The notes: a model not told the origin generated them from the sequence alone. A stretch of DNA of 64,000 nt from CAVSUB01 sp963730995 (GCA_963730995.1 CAVSUB010000013.1:1178001-1242000), one strand, 5' to 3'; numbered from the stretch's first letter, positions 42,918 to 52,119 are shown. Translations and numbers: made by a program.

Positions 42918-43155
42918 AGCGATTCCTCTCCGTACGGTAGCACGGCGACGAGGGGCCAGCACCTTCCTGATTTCGTTGAGAACCAGTGCTCGCATCGGCG
43001 CGATTTCCGGCCGATCCCGGCCGACCGCCGGCGCTACGCGACCGCCGACCTCTCCGGGGATCTATACTTGATTCGAGGTCTTCGGTCCCGACCAAGGCAT
43101 TCACTATCGGCCCGCCGGGTCGCGTCATCACGCCTACAATTGCGTCTGTCCACCA

Positions 43156-44937
43156 ATGGAATCATGGCAGCGGGTTCAGTCCACCCGCCAACTGGTAAAC
43201 CCGCTCCAGGCATCGCCAACATCACCGTTGTGGCTGCGGTTCTCTTGGTCGGCAGCCTACATATCAGCAGCCACGTTTGCCATTGCTGTCGTCTGGATCG
43301 TGGGTCATCGCGGCATCTACCTGTACGACGAATCCACAGTCTTCGACGGAGGATGGCGCATCCTGCAAGGCCAGGTCATGTATCGCGATTTTTTCGCGCC
43401 GTACGGACCGGTCGTTTACTGGCTGCAGTCGCAGTTCTTTCGTTTGATGGGCGTCACGTTCTCTTCGATGGTGATGGCGGGCGCTGTTGTCAATGCGATA
43501 GCTGTAACCTGCGTGATCTGGATCCTGCGCCGATTGGCACCTGCACCGGCGCATCGATTGACTGCCTTGGCCGGCGGATTCCTGACCGCAATGTGGTTTG
43601 GGGCTCCGTCTGGAATCCTTTGGTACGAGCAGACGGCCTTCTGTTTCAATCTGATCGCGTCCGCGTTGGTGCTGGAAACAGAGTACAGAGGCGAGCGGGC
43701 AGCGCCCTACCTTCGGATCGCCGCCGGATGTTCCTTGGCTCTTTCCGTTCTCAGCAAGCAAAGCGCGGGCGTCGTCCTCGCGCCGGTACCTCTGGCCATC
43801 GTGGTTCTGACGGGCGCGCCTGATTGGCGGCGGATGCTGGTGACGCTAAGTCAGGTACTCGCAGGTATCCTGGTCGTTTTCACGCTCTTCACCGCCTGGC
43901 TGCTACTTGCGTCGTCTATCGAGGGATTCTGGCTATCCGTCATCGTGATGTCGCGTTCGCTTGGAACGCAGCGCCTCGGGCTCATACACAGCACCGGCGA
44001 TTTGCTTCTCCTGCGAAAGACGTGGCCATTTATCCGCGTGGCAGTCGCGACACTTGCTCTGTGTGCGATCGCGCCACGCCATTTACTTCGACGTCACAAC
44101 GCTGTCATCCTCTCACTGCTGATCGGCTATGTGATTCTGCAGAATGTGTTCGCTGAATTGACGTTGAATGACGTTGAAAACAGCGTAGCGTACGTTGGCC
44201 TTCTCAACGCGTCGGCGTTTATTCTGTTGACCCGTATTTTCTGGACGTCGACCCAGTATCCGGCGGTGAAATGGATCAAACGGACCGTGCCAATTCTCGC
44301 CGCGCTCGTGCTGTTTGGACGATCCAGCATGAACGCGTGGCGGGTTGATATGAACCGCACCGTTCAGCAATTCGACAGCAACACAACGTTCGCGGAGCCG
44401 CTGCACGTGAAGGGCGCCTCCCGAGTGTTGTGGGGCGCGCCGACATTCCTGAACGACACCTCGAGAGTGACTAGACAGGATTTCGATGACCTAAATGCCT
44501 GGCTTGCTAGGTCTGAGCGCAACTTCTTCGTCTTCTCGAGTTCGACCCTGCTATACGGGCTACAGCAGCGGATATCACCGCAGCCGTGGGTGCTGCTCAC
44601 GCCGGATCACAGTTTCCTGTCGGCGGACTTCGCTCGCGTGAGTGCGGTCATCGTGAATAGCTTGAGGAAGAATCACGTAACCGCAGTCGTGTTAGAGGGA
44701 CCGTTGTTCGAAAACGATCCGATCCTGCTCAACATGTCGAGCCTTCATGACTGGATTCAGCAGGACTTCCGCATGGAACAACAGTTTGGCGGCTACCAGG
44801 TTTGGACGCTGAGGACGACGAGCGCCATCAGGACACCAGGAACAACTTCGAAGCTGTTGCCGGAGATTCGCAACAACAGCGGCCCATCCGAAAACCGGCT
44901 GATATCAGTCGACCCTCTGTCCGTTACCGCTAACTGA
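43156..44937 (+). CDS. Integral membrane glycosyltransferase-like protein (GT39/PMT-type)
   Basis: 593 residues with about 10-12 transmembrane segments in the first 400 residues. The first outer loop has YLYDESTVFDGGWRILQGQV and YRDFFAPYGPVVYWLQ, where an acidic residue and the YxDFFxPYGP block match lipid-linked-sugar mannosyl/arabinosyl transferases. A soluble C-terminal domain of about 180 residues follows. Codon choice is less GC-rich than in most neighbours, which may mean transfer. It would use a polyprenyl-phosphate sugar at the periplasmic face; the acceptor is unknown. Confidence 0.8.
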   Translation: MESWQRVQSTRQLVNPLQASPTSPLWLRFSWSAAYISAATFAIAVVWIVGHRGIYLYDESTVFDGGWRILQGQVMYRDFFAPYGPVVYWLQSQFFRLMGVTFSSMVMAGAVVNAIAVTCVIWILRRLAPAPAHRLTALAGGFLTAMWFGAPSGILWYEQTAFCFNLIASALVLETEYRGERAAPYLRIAAGCSLALSVLSKQSAGVVLAPVPLAIVVLTGAPDWRRMLVTLSQVLAGILVVFTLFTAWLLLASSIEGFWLSVIVMSRSLGTQRLGLIHSTGDLLLLRKTWPFIRVAVATLALCAIAPRHLLRRHNAVILSLLIGYVILQNVFAELTLNDVENSVAYVGLLNASAFILLTRIFWTSTQYPAVKWIKRTVPILAALVLFGRSSMNAWRVDMNRTVQQFDSNTTFAEPLHVKGASRVLWGAPTFLNDTSRVTRQDFDDLNAWLARSERNFFVFSSSTLLYGLQQRISPQPWVLLTPDHSFLSADFARVSAVIVNSLRKNHVTAVVLEGPLFENDPILLNMSSLHDWIQQDFRMEQQFGGYQVWTLRTTSAIRTPGTTSKLLPEIRNNSGPSENRLISVDPLSVTAN

Positions 44938-45045
44938 CCGGAATCTCGACGACTTCAGATTGAGAGAAATGCAGTAGTACGGTCAGAATTGCGAATAGAG
45001 CGCCGCAATGCGGCACACGCGTATTCGCTGTCTGGTGCTTCGACG

Positions 45046-45351
45046 TCAGCTCGACGCTTTCGCCAACACGTCTTCGACGATCCGTCTGAGCGCGACGATC
45101 TCGCTCTCGGTCGGCGGCTTTTTCGATGCGCCGGTCGTCACGGAGTCCTCGTCATTCACGCCGCCACTCTCGAGACGCGAGTTCCAGTGCGTGCCGCGAA
45201 ACGACCCCTCGCGTTCGAACCGCCCGCCAATGCTCTCGTGATCGGTGGTTGTTGCTTCGCCGTCTGGAGTGGTCTCGCGGACGAACATCACTTGATCGCT
45301 TGCGGCGAGAAGCTCGCCGTGCTCGTCGAGCGTGATCTGCACGTGTCGCAA
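45046..45351 (-). CDS. Small hypothetical protein (last of a small-gene string)
   Basis: 101 residues with a TTG (45351) or GTG (45342) start. It opens VQITLDEHGELLAASDQVMF, a DUF-like beta-hairpin, and has an acidic, Ser/Thr/Gly-rich middle and a helical end (EIVALRRIVEDVLAK). It follows the 37-residue membrane protein by 22 bases on the same strand. Not recognised. Confidence 0.5.
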   Translation of the reverse strand: MRHVQITLDEHGELLAASDQVMFVRETTPDGEATTTDHESIGGRFEREGSFRGTHWNSRLESGGVNDEDSVTTGASKKPPTESEIVALRRIVEDVLAKASS

Positions 45352-45373
45352 TCCGTACTACGGTTGCACAGCG

Positions 45374-45487
45374 TCAACGTGTGGCGGGGGAGGCTTGATC
45401 CATCCCGGAGTACGCCATGAAGTACACGACCATGATCGCGATCACCGCGACAATCACCCAGACGGTAAATCGACCGGCTGTTGTCAT
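45374..45487 (-). CDS. 37-residue single-span membrane protein
   Basis: MTTAGRFTVWVIVAVIAIMV begins a single hydrophobic span (to VVYFMAYSG) with a short polar tail (MDQASPATR). GGAG lies ten bases upstream of the ATG. It is third in a string of four short minus-strand genes. Function unknown. Confidence 0.55.
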   Translation of the reverse strand: MTTAGRFTVWVIVAVIAIMVVYFMAYSGMDQASPATR

Positions 45488-45534
45488 AGGCGGTCCGCTC
45501 CCGGCCGGCATCGTAGCACGCTGGGCGTAGACGT

Positions 45535-45705
45535 TTAGGGTCTCTGAGTTCGGTATCGACCGATGTGCTTATCGATCACGGTGTCAACGCGAAGGGCAGA
45601 CCTCAGCGCGAGCCCCACGGTCGCAGCCACCAGGAACGACAACAGCAGCGACACCATGATTTTCAGATGAACCGGAGCGGTGGTTGCGATTCTGTAGTGG
45701 GGCAT
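45535..45705 (-). CDS. 56-residue single-span membrane protein
   Basis: MPHYRIATTAPVHLKIMVSL leads into one membrane span (LLLSFLVAATVGLAL), then a basic tail (HIGRYRTQRP). GGAG is five bases before the ATG. It sits between the zinc-ribbon gene upstream and the 37-residue gene downstream on the same strand. Function unknown. Confidence 0.55.
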   Translation of the reverse strand: MPHYRIATTAPVHLKIMVSLLLSFLVAATVGLALRSALRVDTVIDKHIGRYRTQRP

Positions 45706-45745
45706 CGGGTCTCCAGTCGCTCACGGGAATTCTTGGACCACAACG

Positions 45746-45943
45746 TCAGTCGTCGAGATGACCTTTCGGTGTGTCGAGTGTCTCCGGCTTGTCTTCTATC
45801 CACATGAAACCGCAGGTCTCGCATCTAAAAAACAGACTGGTCGACAACTCCGCAACGACGGCGAGGCCGGTTTGGTCGCACACAGGACAGTGGCCGTCGC
45901 AACGGTCAGTACCAGTGCGATTGGGTTCCCTGGAGAATGGCAT
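45746..45943 (-). CDS. 65-residue zinc-ribbon protein
   Basis: Contains CPVCDQTGLAVVAEL and RCETCGFMWIED: two CxxC knuckles 20 residues apart, a classic zinc ribbon, followed by an acidic tail. The ATG at 45943 is preferred to the much longer upstream frame, which is arginine-rich and looks non-coding. It is first of four short genes in a row. Confidence 0.6.
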   Translation of the reverse strand: MPFSREPNRTGTDRCDGHCPVCDQTGLAVVAELSTSLFFRCETCGFMWIEDKPETLDTPKGHLDD

Positions 45944-46703
45944 TCGGCGCAACCGACGCTCGTGATTTTGATCGTTGCTGGGAGTACAGCACAGGCGATG
46001 CCGATGAACCGATGAAGGAAACGGGCGGAACTTTCCGAAGGTGCCCTGGCATGTCTGGTCAGGACCAGACCTTCGTCTGTTGCCGTGTATCAAACGAAGG
46101 AGGACGCGCCTCCGCTTCACGCGGCAAGATCGAATGTCGGGCATGGTGGGGCGTGACGCTCGGGGCAATCCGGCTGTGTTGGGCCGCGAAAGTACGGATT
46201 CGCGGCACGGCCGACGTGCCACAGCGTCGGAGCTGTCGCTTAACGCTGAATGCGGTTGTGAATTTTCGTTCAGGTGTGCCGGCCACGCGCCTCCGAGCAG
46301 CTGCCAGCGCCGCTACCGGATCAGCGATATCCTCGCAGAACCGTCAGGCCCCATACGTGAGGCCTGTAACCTCGCTGTCCTTTTCCTGAAGTACCTCCTG
46401 AGCGCGGCTGGCGCTGCGCCATATCAGGAGGACACGATGAGAGTTTTGCCGTCTGCGTCGTGCGCTGGCGCTGCCGTCCTGCTGGCGCCACCTTCAGTAT
46501 TCCAGTCGCAGCTGGCATGGACGGCTTCGGTCGGATGGCTCCGTCCCATACAGGAACTCGTCAGAAGACCGGCACGTGAAGGGCGCCAGTCCGGGCGTCA
46601 CACAGGCCGTCGTTACGTCCGTGAGGCCGAATGCCGCACCGTCGGTGACGAGAGCGTCGAGTATCCCTTCCGCGTCGAGTCGGATGATCGACACTCATCC
46701 TTT
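45944..46703. other. Intergenic, possible N-terminal extension of next gene
   Basis: Mostly without convincing coding. An ATG at 46437 has a perfect AGGAGG seven bases upstream and is in frame with the gene at 46704, with a signal-like start (MRVLPSASCAGAAVLL). The 40 codons that would join it to the gene look out of frame (Arg/Ser-rich), so a frameshifted small gene or a longer start are both possible. Confidence 0.4.
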
Positions 46704-47603
46704 ATGCCACGTCGAAGGATCCGATACGCATGGGCGGTCTGCCTCGTGCTCGCGCTGGCGGGCCCGGCAAGCGCCGTCGCGGCGACCCGCGGGCTCTTGC
46801 AGGAGGCGGCGACGCAACTCGTCATCACTCCCGCCGACGTCACGGATGAACTGATCCTGCGCGATGGCACGCGCGCGTACGGCCGTGTTGAAAGCGTCGA
46901 CGGCGACGTCGTGACGTTCATCACCACGGCTGGCGCAGCGATTCAGGTCCGCGCCGCGGAGATCGTATCTATCCGGCCGGTGAGCGGTCGAGTCGTCGCA
47001 GGAGAGTTTCGGCGGGCCGATCCGAATCCGACGCGTCTGTTCTTCGGCCCCACCGGTCGCTCGCTGAAACGGGGCACCGGCTACCTCGGCATCTACGAAG
47101 TTCTGCTGCCGTTCGTGCAAGTCGGCGTGACCGATCGCATATCGCTCGGGGCCGGTACGCCACTGCTATTCGGCGACGGTAGCGCGCATCCTTTCTGGAT
47201 AACGCCGAAAATTCAAGTCTACGGGACCGAATCGGTGCAGGCGAGCGTCGGCGTGATGCACTTCTTCAACGTCGGGGACGGCAACTTTGGCATCGCCTAC
47301 GTGGTCGGCACGCGGGGCACCGCGGATTCCGCGGTGACCGGCGGCGTTGGCTACGCCTACGACCGCAGTTACAACACCCAGAACGGTGCGCCGGTGGTGA
47401 TGATAGGCGGAGAGCATCGCGTGACGCGCGGGCTAAAAATCCTGACCGAAAACTACATTTTCAACGGGGGCGGAATTTTGACGGGGGGCGTGCGGTGGCT
47501 GGGCGAACGTTTTTCGGCTGATCTCGCGTTGGTCGTGCCGACCGACGGCGGCTCCGCCGTCGCCTTCCCGCTGGTGAACGTGGTCTACAGCTTCTCGCGC
47601 TGA
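46704..47603 (+). CDS. Secreted outer-membrane beta-barrel-like protein
   Basis: 299 residues from the ATG at 46704, followed by a signal peptide (AWAVCLVLALAGPASAVAA). An LSm/SH3-like beta segment (LILRDGTRAYGRVESVDGDV, VTFITTAGAAIQV) comes first, then about 200 residues of alternating beta strands (YEVLLPFVQVGVTDRISLG, VGVMHFFNVGDGNFG) ending in aromatic VYSFSR, as expected for a small barrel. The alternative start at 46437 has the better ribosome binding site. Function unknown. Confidence 0.75.
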   Translation: MPRRRIRYAWAVCLVLALAGPASAVAATRGLLQEAATQLVITPADVTDELILRDGTRAYGRVESVDGDVVTFITTAGAAIQVRAAEIVSIRPVSGRVVAGEFRRADPNPTRLFFGPTGRSLKRGTGYLGIYEVLLPFVQVGVTDRISLGAGTPLLFGDGSAHPFWITPKIQVYGTESVQASVGVMHFFNVGDGNFGIAYVVGTRGTADSAVTGGVGYAYDRSYNTQNGAPVVMIGGEHRVTRGLKILTENYIFNGGGILTGGVRWLGERFSADLALVVPTDGGSAVAFPLVNVVYSFSR

Positions 47604-47990
47604 AAACACCGGGAGTGCGTTGCACTTGCCGGCCGGCGGCTGCCGCGGGTCATCGATCTGCTCAACCGCTGCATGTTCTGGAGCTTTCCGCTGGTCGCGG
47701 TCGTGCTGATTGCGGTCACCCTGCCGGAGTTTCTCGCGCTCCGGCGCGGCACCAGCCCGACCGCCTGAATCCCAGCAAGATCACGACGCGGCGCATTTCT
47801 GCGCTGCCAACGGCCACCTCGAACGCCGTTAAGGGGGGCCTATTTCACCCTTTGCGGGGCAGAACCATGAACCGCCCCGGATCTTGACCGATCGTCCGGC
47901 GGCATCGGTACGGGACTTCTGCGGTCATGACGAAGTAGCCCGGCCGACAGGGCGGCATTGGCGTCAGACTCATCGAACACGAGGGATATT
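47604..47990. other. Intergenic with a remnant membrane segment
   Basis: One plus-strand frame reads RLPRVIDLLNRC and MFWSFPLVAVVLIAVTLPEF to a stop at 47768: a hydrophobic segment without a start or ribosome binding site, probably the tail of a lost gene. The rest (47769-47990) shows nothing. Confidence 0.35.
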
Positions 47991-48605
47991 ATGAAATTTG
48001 GAACGACGGCCGCGCTCACTGTCCTGCTCGGTTGTCTCGCGCCCCCGGCCGAGGCCCAGACCTCCGCGCGGATCTTCGTATTTGTGGTTGACGACTTGGG
48101 CTTCAAACCATCTGAAACTCGGAACGCCGAGCGCCTGTTGGCCCTACTTCGTGACGAGATTTTGACCGAGGCCGACCTCGTCGGGATTGTGTCCACGGGG
48201 CCCTCTAGTGTCGCGACGGACCTACACTCTGCCGCTGATCCCCGGAGGCTCAACGACTCGATTCGAAAAATTGCGAACGGTCGTCTACTGCCGGTGGTAG
48301 AACCAGCCTCCGGAAGCACGGCTCACAGTGCAGATTCCCGCCGCGACGCCCACGTAGCATTCTTGACAGCGACGGACGTCGTCCGGAACCTCGCAAAAAT
48401 GGAAGGAGGGTCCAAGCACTTCGTGTTCAAGAGCTCGGCCGAAACAGCAGCCACGGCGCTCGAAGCGGCGGTTGCGGATCCAGGTGGGGAGCTCGCCCGC
48501 GACGTCGCCGAGCTCGCATCGGTGGCTAGGCTCGGGAACGTGACTATGCGGGTAGTCGATGCTGGCGATCTTGCCAGTACAAACGTGCTTCGACCCCTGA
48601 AGTAG
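47991..48605 (+). CDS. Secreted protein resembling VWFA-related family
   Basis: 204 residues from the ATG at 47991 (GAGGG upstream), with signal peptide (TTAALTVLLGCLAPPAEA). ARIFVFVVDDLGFKPSETRN matches the first strand and metal-site region of the VWFA-related domain, and LLRDEILTEADLVGIVSTGP the second strand. It is shorter than the family norm and lacks the C-terminal half. Probably periplasmic. Confidence 0.7.
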   Translation: MKFGTTAALTVLLGCLAPPAEAQTSARIFVFVVDDLGFKPSETRNAERLLALLRDEILTEADLVGIVSTGPSSVATDLHSAADPRRLNDSIRKIANGRLLPVVEPASGSTAHSADSRRDAHVAFLTATDVVRNLAKMEGGSKHFVFKSSAETAATALEAAVADPGGELARDVAELASVARLGNVTMRVVDAGDLASTNVLRPLK

Positions 48606-49026
48606 TTCGCGTGGCTGTTGCGGCGGAGATGGTACGGCGCGATCGCGTCAGCTGCCCAGGGCTCCGGGGGCTCTTGCTGAACAGAATGCGAGTCAAACAG
48701 GAGCTCTCAGCCATCCGATAGCTTGGTATGGAATCCGCCTGCGACGGGAGCCGACGACCACAAGGGCGGCGGGACAGCAACGTACCGCCCTTGTGACCAC
48801 CACGGCGGGTGTTCAAGAAGGTACAGCAGTCACCGAGGCTGCATAACTTTCCAGCTCGTCGCGGCCAGGCGGATAGGTCCTCCCTTGTCGTGAAGTGGCT
48901 ACCGAAGGTAGTCGCTGCGAGGCGTAGCGAGAGCTTATCTCGCGGGCCGGTCGAGCATCGGTCGGGGAAGCTGCGCGATTTCGGCCCACGGCGGCCGACT
49001 GGCCGATGAAAACCGCCCTATTTTGC
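48606..49026. other. Intergenic flank of the integrated element
   Basis: No gene seen. It contains a strong hairpin with perfect 11-bp arms, CACAAGGGCGG (48759-48769) and CCGCCCTTGTG (48785-48795). The hairpin lacks a T-run and could be a terminator or the trace of a mobile repeat. Confidence 0.5.
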
Positions 49027-50337
49027 TCAGGAATTTTGGAGGCGCCGCCCGGATTTGAACCGGGGATGGAGGTTTTGCAGTCCGGAATCTAGACGCTCAG
49101 AAGTGGCGCGAATTTGCGTATTTTCCTCAGTAATTCCACCGCCTGAGTCCGCCCGAATCCGCCCGAATCCGCCCCCAATGGTTAGCGCGATGGTTAGCGC
49201 TGCTCGACGCGACCGTCGACGCGTCGGCAGCGCGTTCAGCTTCTCCGCTGCCGTGTCGAGATCGCCATCGCTCACGATGTTGTAGCGCTCGAAGACCGAC
49301 CGCGTCTTGTGCCCGGTCAGCTTCATCGCGACGCGTTCCGGGATGCCGGCTCGGACCATGTTCCGGACTGCCGTCCGTCGGAGGTCGTGCGGGATGCGAC
49401 CGGGGCAGCCAGCGGCCCGACAGGCGGCCGCCCAGGCCTTCGTGAGCGAGACGATGGCCTGCGGCTTCTTCGGCCCTCTGCGGCCCTCAGCGACCATCCG
49501 GAAGAACACCCACGGCACGATCTCCCCCGCCTGTCGTCAGCGCGTCGCGCTCGGCCTCCTGCGCCTTCAGCAGCGCCCGCAGGTCGTGCGTCATCTTGAA
49601 CACCCGGCCCTCGCCGTTCTTCGACTTCCCGCGGGTCGATGCCGGCACCTCGCCGGCCTTGAAATCGACGTTGCGCCACTCGAGCGGAAGCACCTCGCTG
49701 GCGATGCGCCAGCCGGTGATGTGCGCGAACGTCACGACAGGCTGCAGCTCCGCCGGCAGATGGTTGAGGACGCTCGAGAACTGATCGGGCTCGAAGAACC
49801 CGACGCGGACGTTGTCTTCCTTCAGCAGCGGGATATGCGGACGGTGCAGGATCTTCCCCGCCTGCACCGCCAGCGTGAACATCCGTTTCAGCGCCGTCAG
49901 CTCTCGGTTGATCTCGGCATTCGAGACCGGCCGTGTGACGTCCTCTTCCCCTTCCTCGCGCGCCTTGCGCACGACGATCGTGTCGGCCAGCCGCTTCGCG
50001 ATGTACGCGCGGACGTCCGCCGTCGTGATCGTCGACAGCCGGCGGCTCCGAAGTGACGGCTCCAGGTGCTTGTTGACGCGTCGCTCCAATTCGTCGAGCG
50101 AGCGTCGAGCGTTCACCTTGTAGTCGTTGACGAGATCCTTCGCGGCTTCCTCGAAGCGGAGCTTGCCGGTCTTGTTGGAGACGGGCACGCCGTTCACGAT
50201 CGCCGCCTCGCGGAGCTTCAGCGTGCTCCGCGCGTCGTCTTTGACGTCGGTCCCGGAGCTCTCGAAGATCGGGCGCCCGTCCCGGTAGTACTTGATCATC
50301 CAGGTCGAGCGGCCTTTTGACGGAACACCGTGCCCAT
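49027..50337 (-). CDS. Tyrosine recombinase (integrase) with two frameshifts
   Basis: About 435 residues when two single-base shifts are corrected: one near 50314 (missing G in AAAAGGCC) joins MGTVFRQK to GRSTWMIKYYRDGRP, and one near 49525 (extra G in a G-run) joins ALTTGG to EIVPWVFFRMV. The core-binding domain has LDELERRVNKHLEPSLRSRR. The catalytic domain has the first Arg (TGWRIASEVLPLEW), HxxR (HDLRRTAVRN), H (LTGHKTR) and the Tyr nucleophile (FERYNI). The C-terminus is read through the att repeat into flanking DNA. It should catalyse integration at tRNA-Cys. The shifts could be sequencing errors or inactivating mutations. Confidence 0.85.
49036..49080. repeat. Attachment-site copy (att, integrase side)
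   Basis: Identical to 58779-58823: the tRNA-Cys 3' end through the anticodon loop. Here the sequence diverges right after the anticodon bases, so the tRNA is not complete at this end. Confidence 0.9.
49145..49199. repeat. Arm-site-like repeats at the integrase end
   Basis: Three tandem decamers (GAGTCCGCCC, GAATCCGCCC, GAATCCGCCC at 49145-49174) followed by two copies of ATGGTTAGCG (49178-49187, 49190-49199). ATGGTTAGCG recurs near the other end at 58702-58711. They lie 65-120 bases inside the att core, where integrase or excisionase arm sites are expected. Confidence 0.5.
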
Positions 50338-50338
50338 C

Positions 50339-50963
50339 TTACCGCCCCGCTTTCAGCTTTTTCGGTCCAACCTTGAGTGGCCGTTGGAAGCCGAGCGTGC
50401 TCAGCTTCGAACGCCTCTGAAACCTTCCAAACTCCGGAAGTAGTTCCCGAACCCGGTCATCGGCTGCGGTCAGCATCGCGATGATGACGGGATGCGCTGC
50501 CATGACGTTGTACAGTCGCGAATCCTCGTAGACCACTGCTGGAACCGGATACCGTCCGGTCACGGCGTATGCGTTGAGACAGATCCAATGCGGCCGACTC
50601 GTGTGGCGTCAGCGGTAGCATTTTCGCGTCCCGCCACCATCGGTTGAGATCGTGGGTCATGAACTTCTTGCTCAAACGCTTCCCGGACTGAGCGGCCTTG
50701 TTGCCTTGCGCAAGCCACGCTGCCTTGAGCAGACATTCAAGCGCGAAGGCGTACAGCATCAGAAACGTCCGATGAGTCACACCGCCATAGGGACGACGAT
50801 CAAACACTCGCCGAGTCTGAAGATCGTGTTTTACCCATCGACGAAAACACAGATTGCCAGCGGCGATCAGTTCATAGGCAACGGGATGCCACGCAACCGG
50901 TGAATTCGCTGCGGCCTCAAACAGCATTTCCCGGTCAAGCCTCGCCCTCTCTGAGTCAGTCAT
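50339..50963 (-). pseudogene. HEPN-like protein, one frameshift (element cargo)
   Basis: From the ATG at 50963 (MTDSERARLDREML). About 207 residues if one shift near 50580 is corrected, joining TPHESAALD to ICLNAYAVTGRYPVPAVVYE. FLMLYAFALECLLKAAWLAQ and THDLNRWW resemble the helical pair of HEPN-type proteins, many of which are RNases in toxin-antitoxin and defence systems. The usual RX4-6H is not clearly present, so the activity is open. It lies between the integrase and a divergent HExxH gene, in the cargo position. Confidence 0.5.
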
Positions 50964-51294
50964 CGTAGAATCCACAGGGCCACGCGCAGACGCCGCCAGG
51001 CGCCGCACGCTCGGAACGTGCAATCAATGGTGATGCACTGCTGTTGACGGTGAGTTCGGCTGTCTTCGACCATGCTGCCTCCGTGCGCGGAGGCGTCGAG
51101 CGGATTGCGGCTGCTGTAAACTGATTCGCAGATCCGATCGGCGCCTATCACGCTGAACGGGTTTAGGGGCGCCGGTTCGGTGCTGACTACACCGGCCGGC
51201 GTTCCGTTCTTATATCCCATCCGCGCTCAGGCCGCAACGTTTACGCCTTTTGGTTCTTGGCTTTTGCCCTCAACGAAATCACACTCTAGGTTCA
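50964..51294. other. Divergent intergenic region of the cargo genes
   Basis: 331 bases between the HEPN-like gene (minus) and the HExxH gene (plus). It holds a hairpin GCCTCC/GGAGGC at 51077-51094. Both promoters should be here, but I could not fix them. Confidence 0.4.
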
Positions 51295-52119
51295 ATGCGC
51301 GGGATTCGCCTCATCGTTCCGGATTCGGCGTTTAAGCAGGCAGCGGCGGATGCATGGGCGCTGCTCGGAGAGCGGGTACCGACCCACCCGCTGGCGTTCT
51401 GTGACACCGTCCGTATTGACAAGGGCACTTTCAGGTTGCATGGAATTGCGGTCACCGAACTGGCGCCGCACGATCGCGAAGTTGACGCGTACATCCGACT
51501 GAGAGACGAGTTCTTTCTTCTTCCGGCTGAGCGACAGGTTCTCACGCTCCTTCACGAGACGATTCACCTGACATTGTGGACGGGTCTTTGCCGTGACTGG
51601 TATACCAGAAACGAGGCGATCGACCTTAAATACACAGTCGATCACTCCGAGGCGAGCGAGACTCGGCACTTCGTCGATGCTGCTGCCCTTCATGTCGCTA
51701 TTCAACTATTCCATGTCAAAGACGAGATCGCCGCCGAGAAGTATCTTCAGCACCACTATGCCTCGCAGCGGCAAGACCGGGCCAGCTACTATCTCGACAT
51801 GCGGCGAGCAAATCGAGCCGAGCGGTTCCATCTCAACTTGCCGATCGAGCTTCACCCGTTTTGGTTTCTTCTGGACGTCTTACGTACGGGAGTGGCATGT
51901 GCGATTTCAGACGAATTACTAATAGAAGAAGCAAGGGAACTTGATTCAGCAGCACGAGATGATTTGCGAGAGTCAAGTCGCCCTGTCTTGATCGACGAGG
52001 TACGAGCGCTTCTCGACGTTGAAGTGGAACCGCTTCATGTAAACTTCGCAGCCTACGAAAGAGTCTTCGAGTTGGCCCTGCGTGCGAGATTACCGATCAT
52101 TCCGGACGAATCGGCTTGA
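51295..52119 (+). CDS. HExxH zinc-peptidase-like protein (element cargo)
   Basis: 274 residues from the ATG at 51295 (MRGIRLIVPDSAFKQ); the longer frame to 51250 has no support. VLTLLHETIHLTLW carries HExxH, the zinc site of gluzincin-like peptidases, with a candidate third ligand in KDEIAAEKYLQ about 80 residues on. There is no signal peptide or membrane span, so it would be cytoplasmic. It is the only plus-strand gene in the element and has less GC-rich third positions than the chromosome. It resembles no phage structural gene. It could be a regulatory protease (ImmA-like role) or a defence component; the family is not recognised. Confidence 0.7.
   Translation: MRGIRLIVPDSAFKQAAADAWALLGERVPTHPLAFCDTVRIDKGTFRLHGIAVTELAPHDREVDAYIRLRDEFFLLPAERQVLTLLHETIHLTLWTGLCRDWYTRNEAIDLKYTVDHSEASETRHFVDAAALHVAIQLFHVKDEIAAEKYLQHHYASQRQDRASYYLDMRRANRAERFHLNLPIELHPFWFLLDVLRTGVACAISDELLIEEARELDSAARDDLRESSRPVLIDEVRALLDVEVEPLHVNFAAYERVFELALRARLPIIPDESA

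Noticed and set aside
49036..49080. Second tRNA-Cys gene
   Set aside because: Only the 3' half is present; sequence past the anticodon does not continue the tRNA, so it is an att copy.
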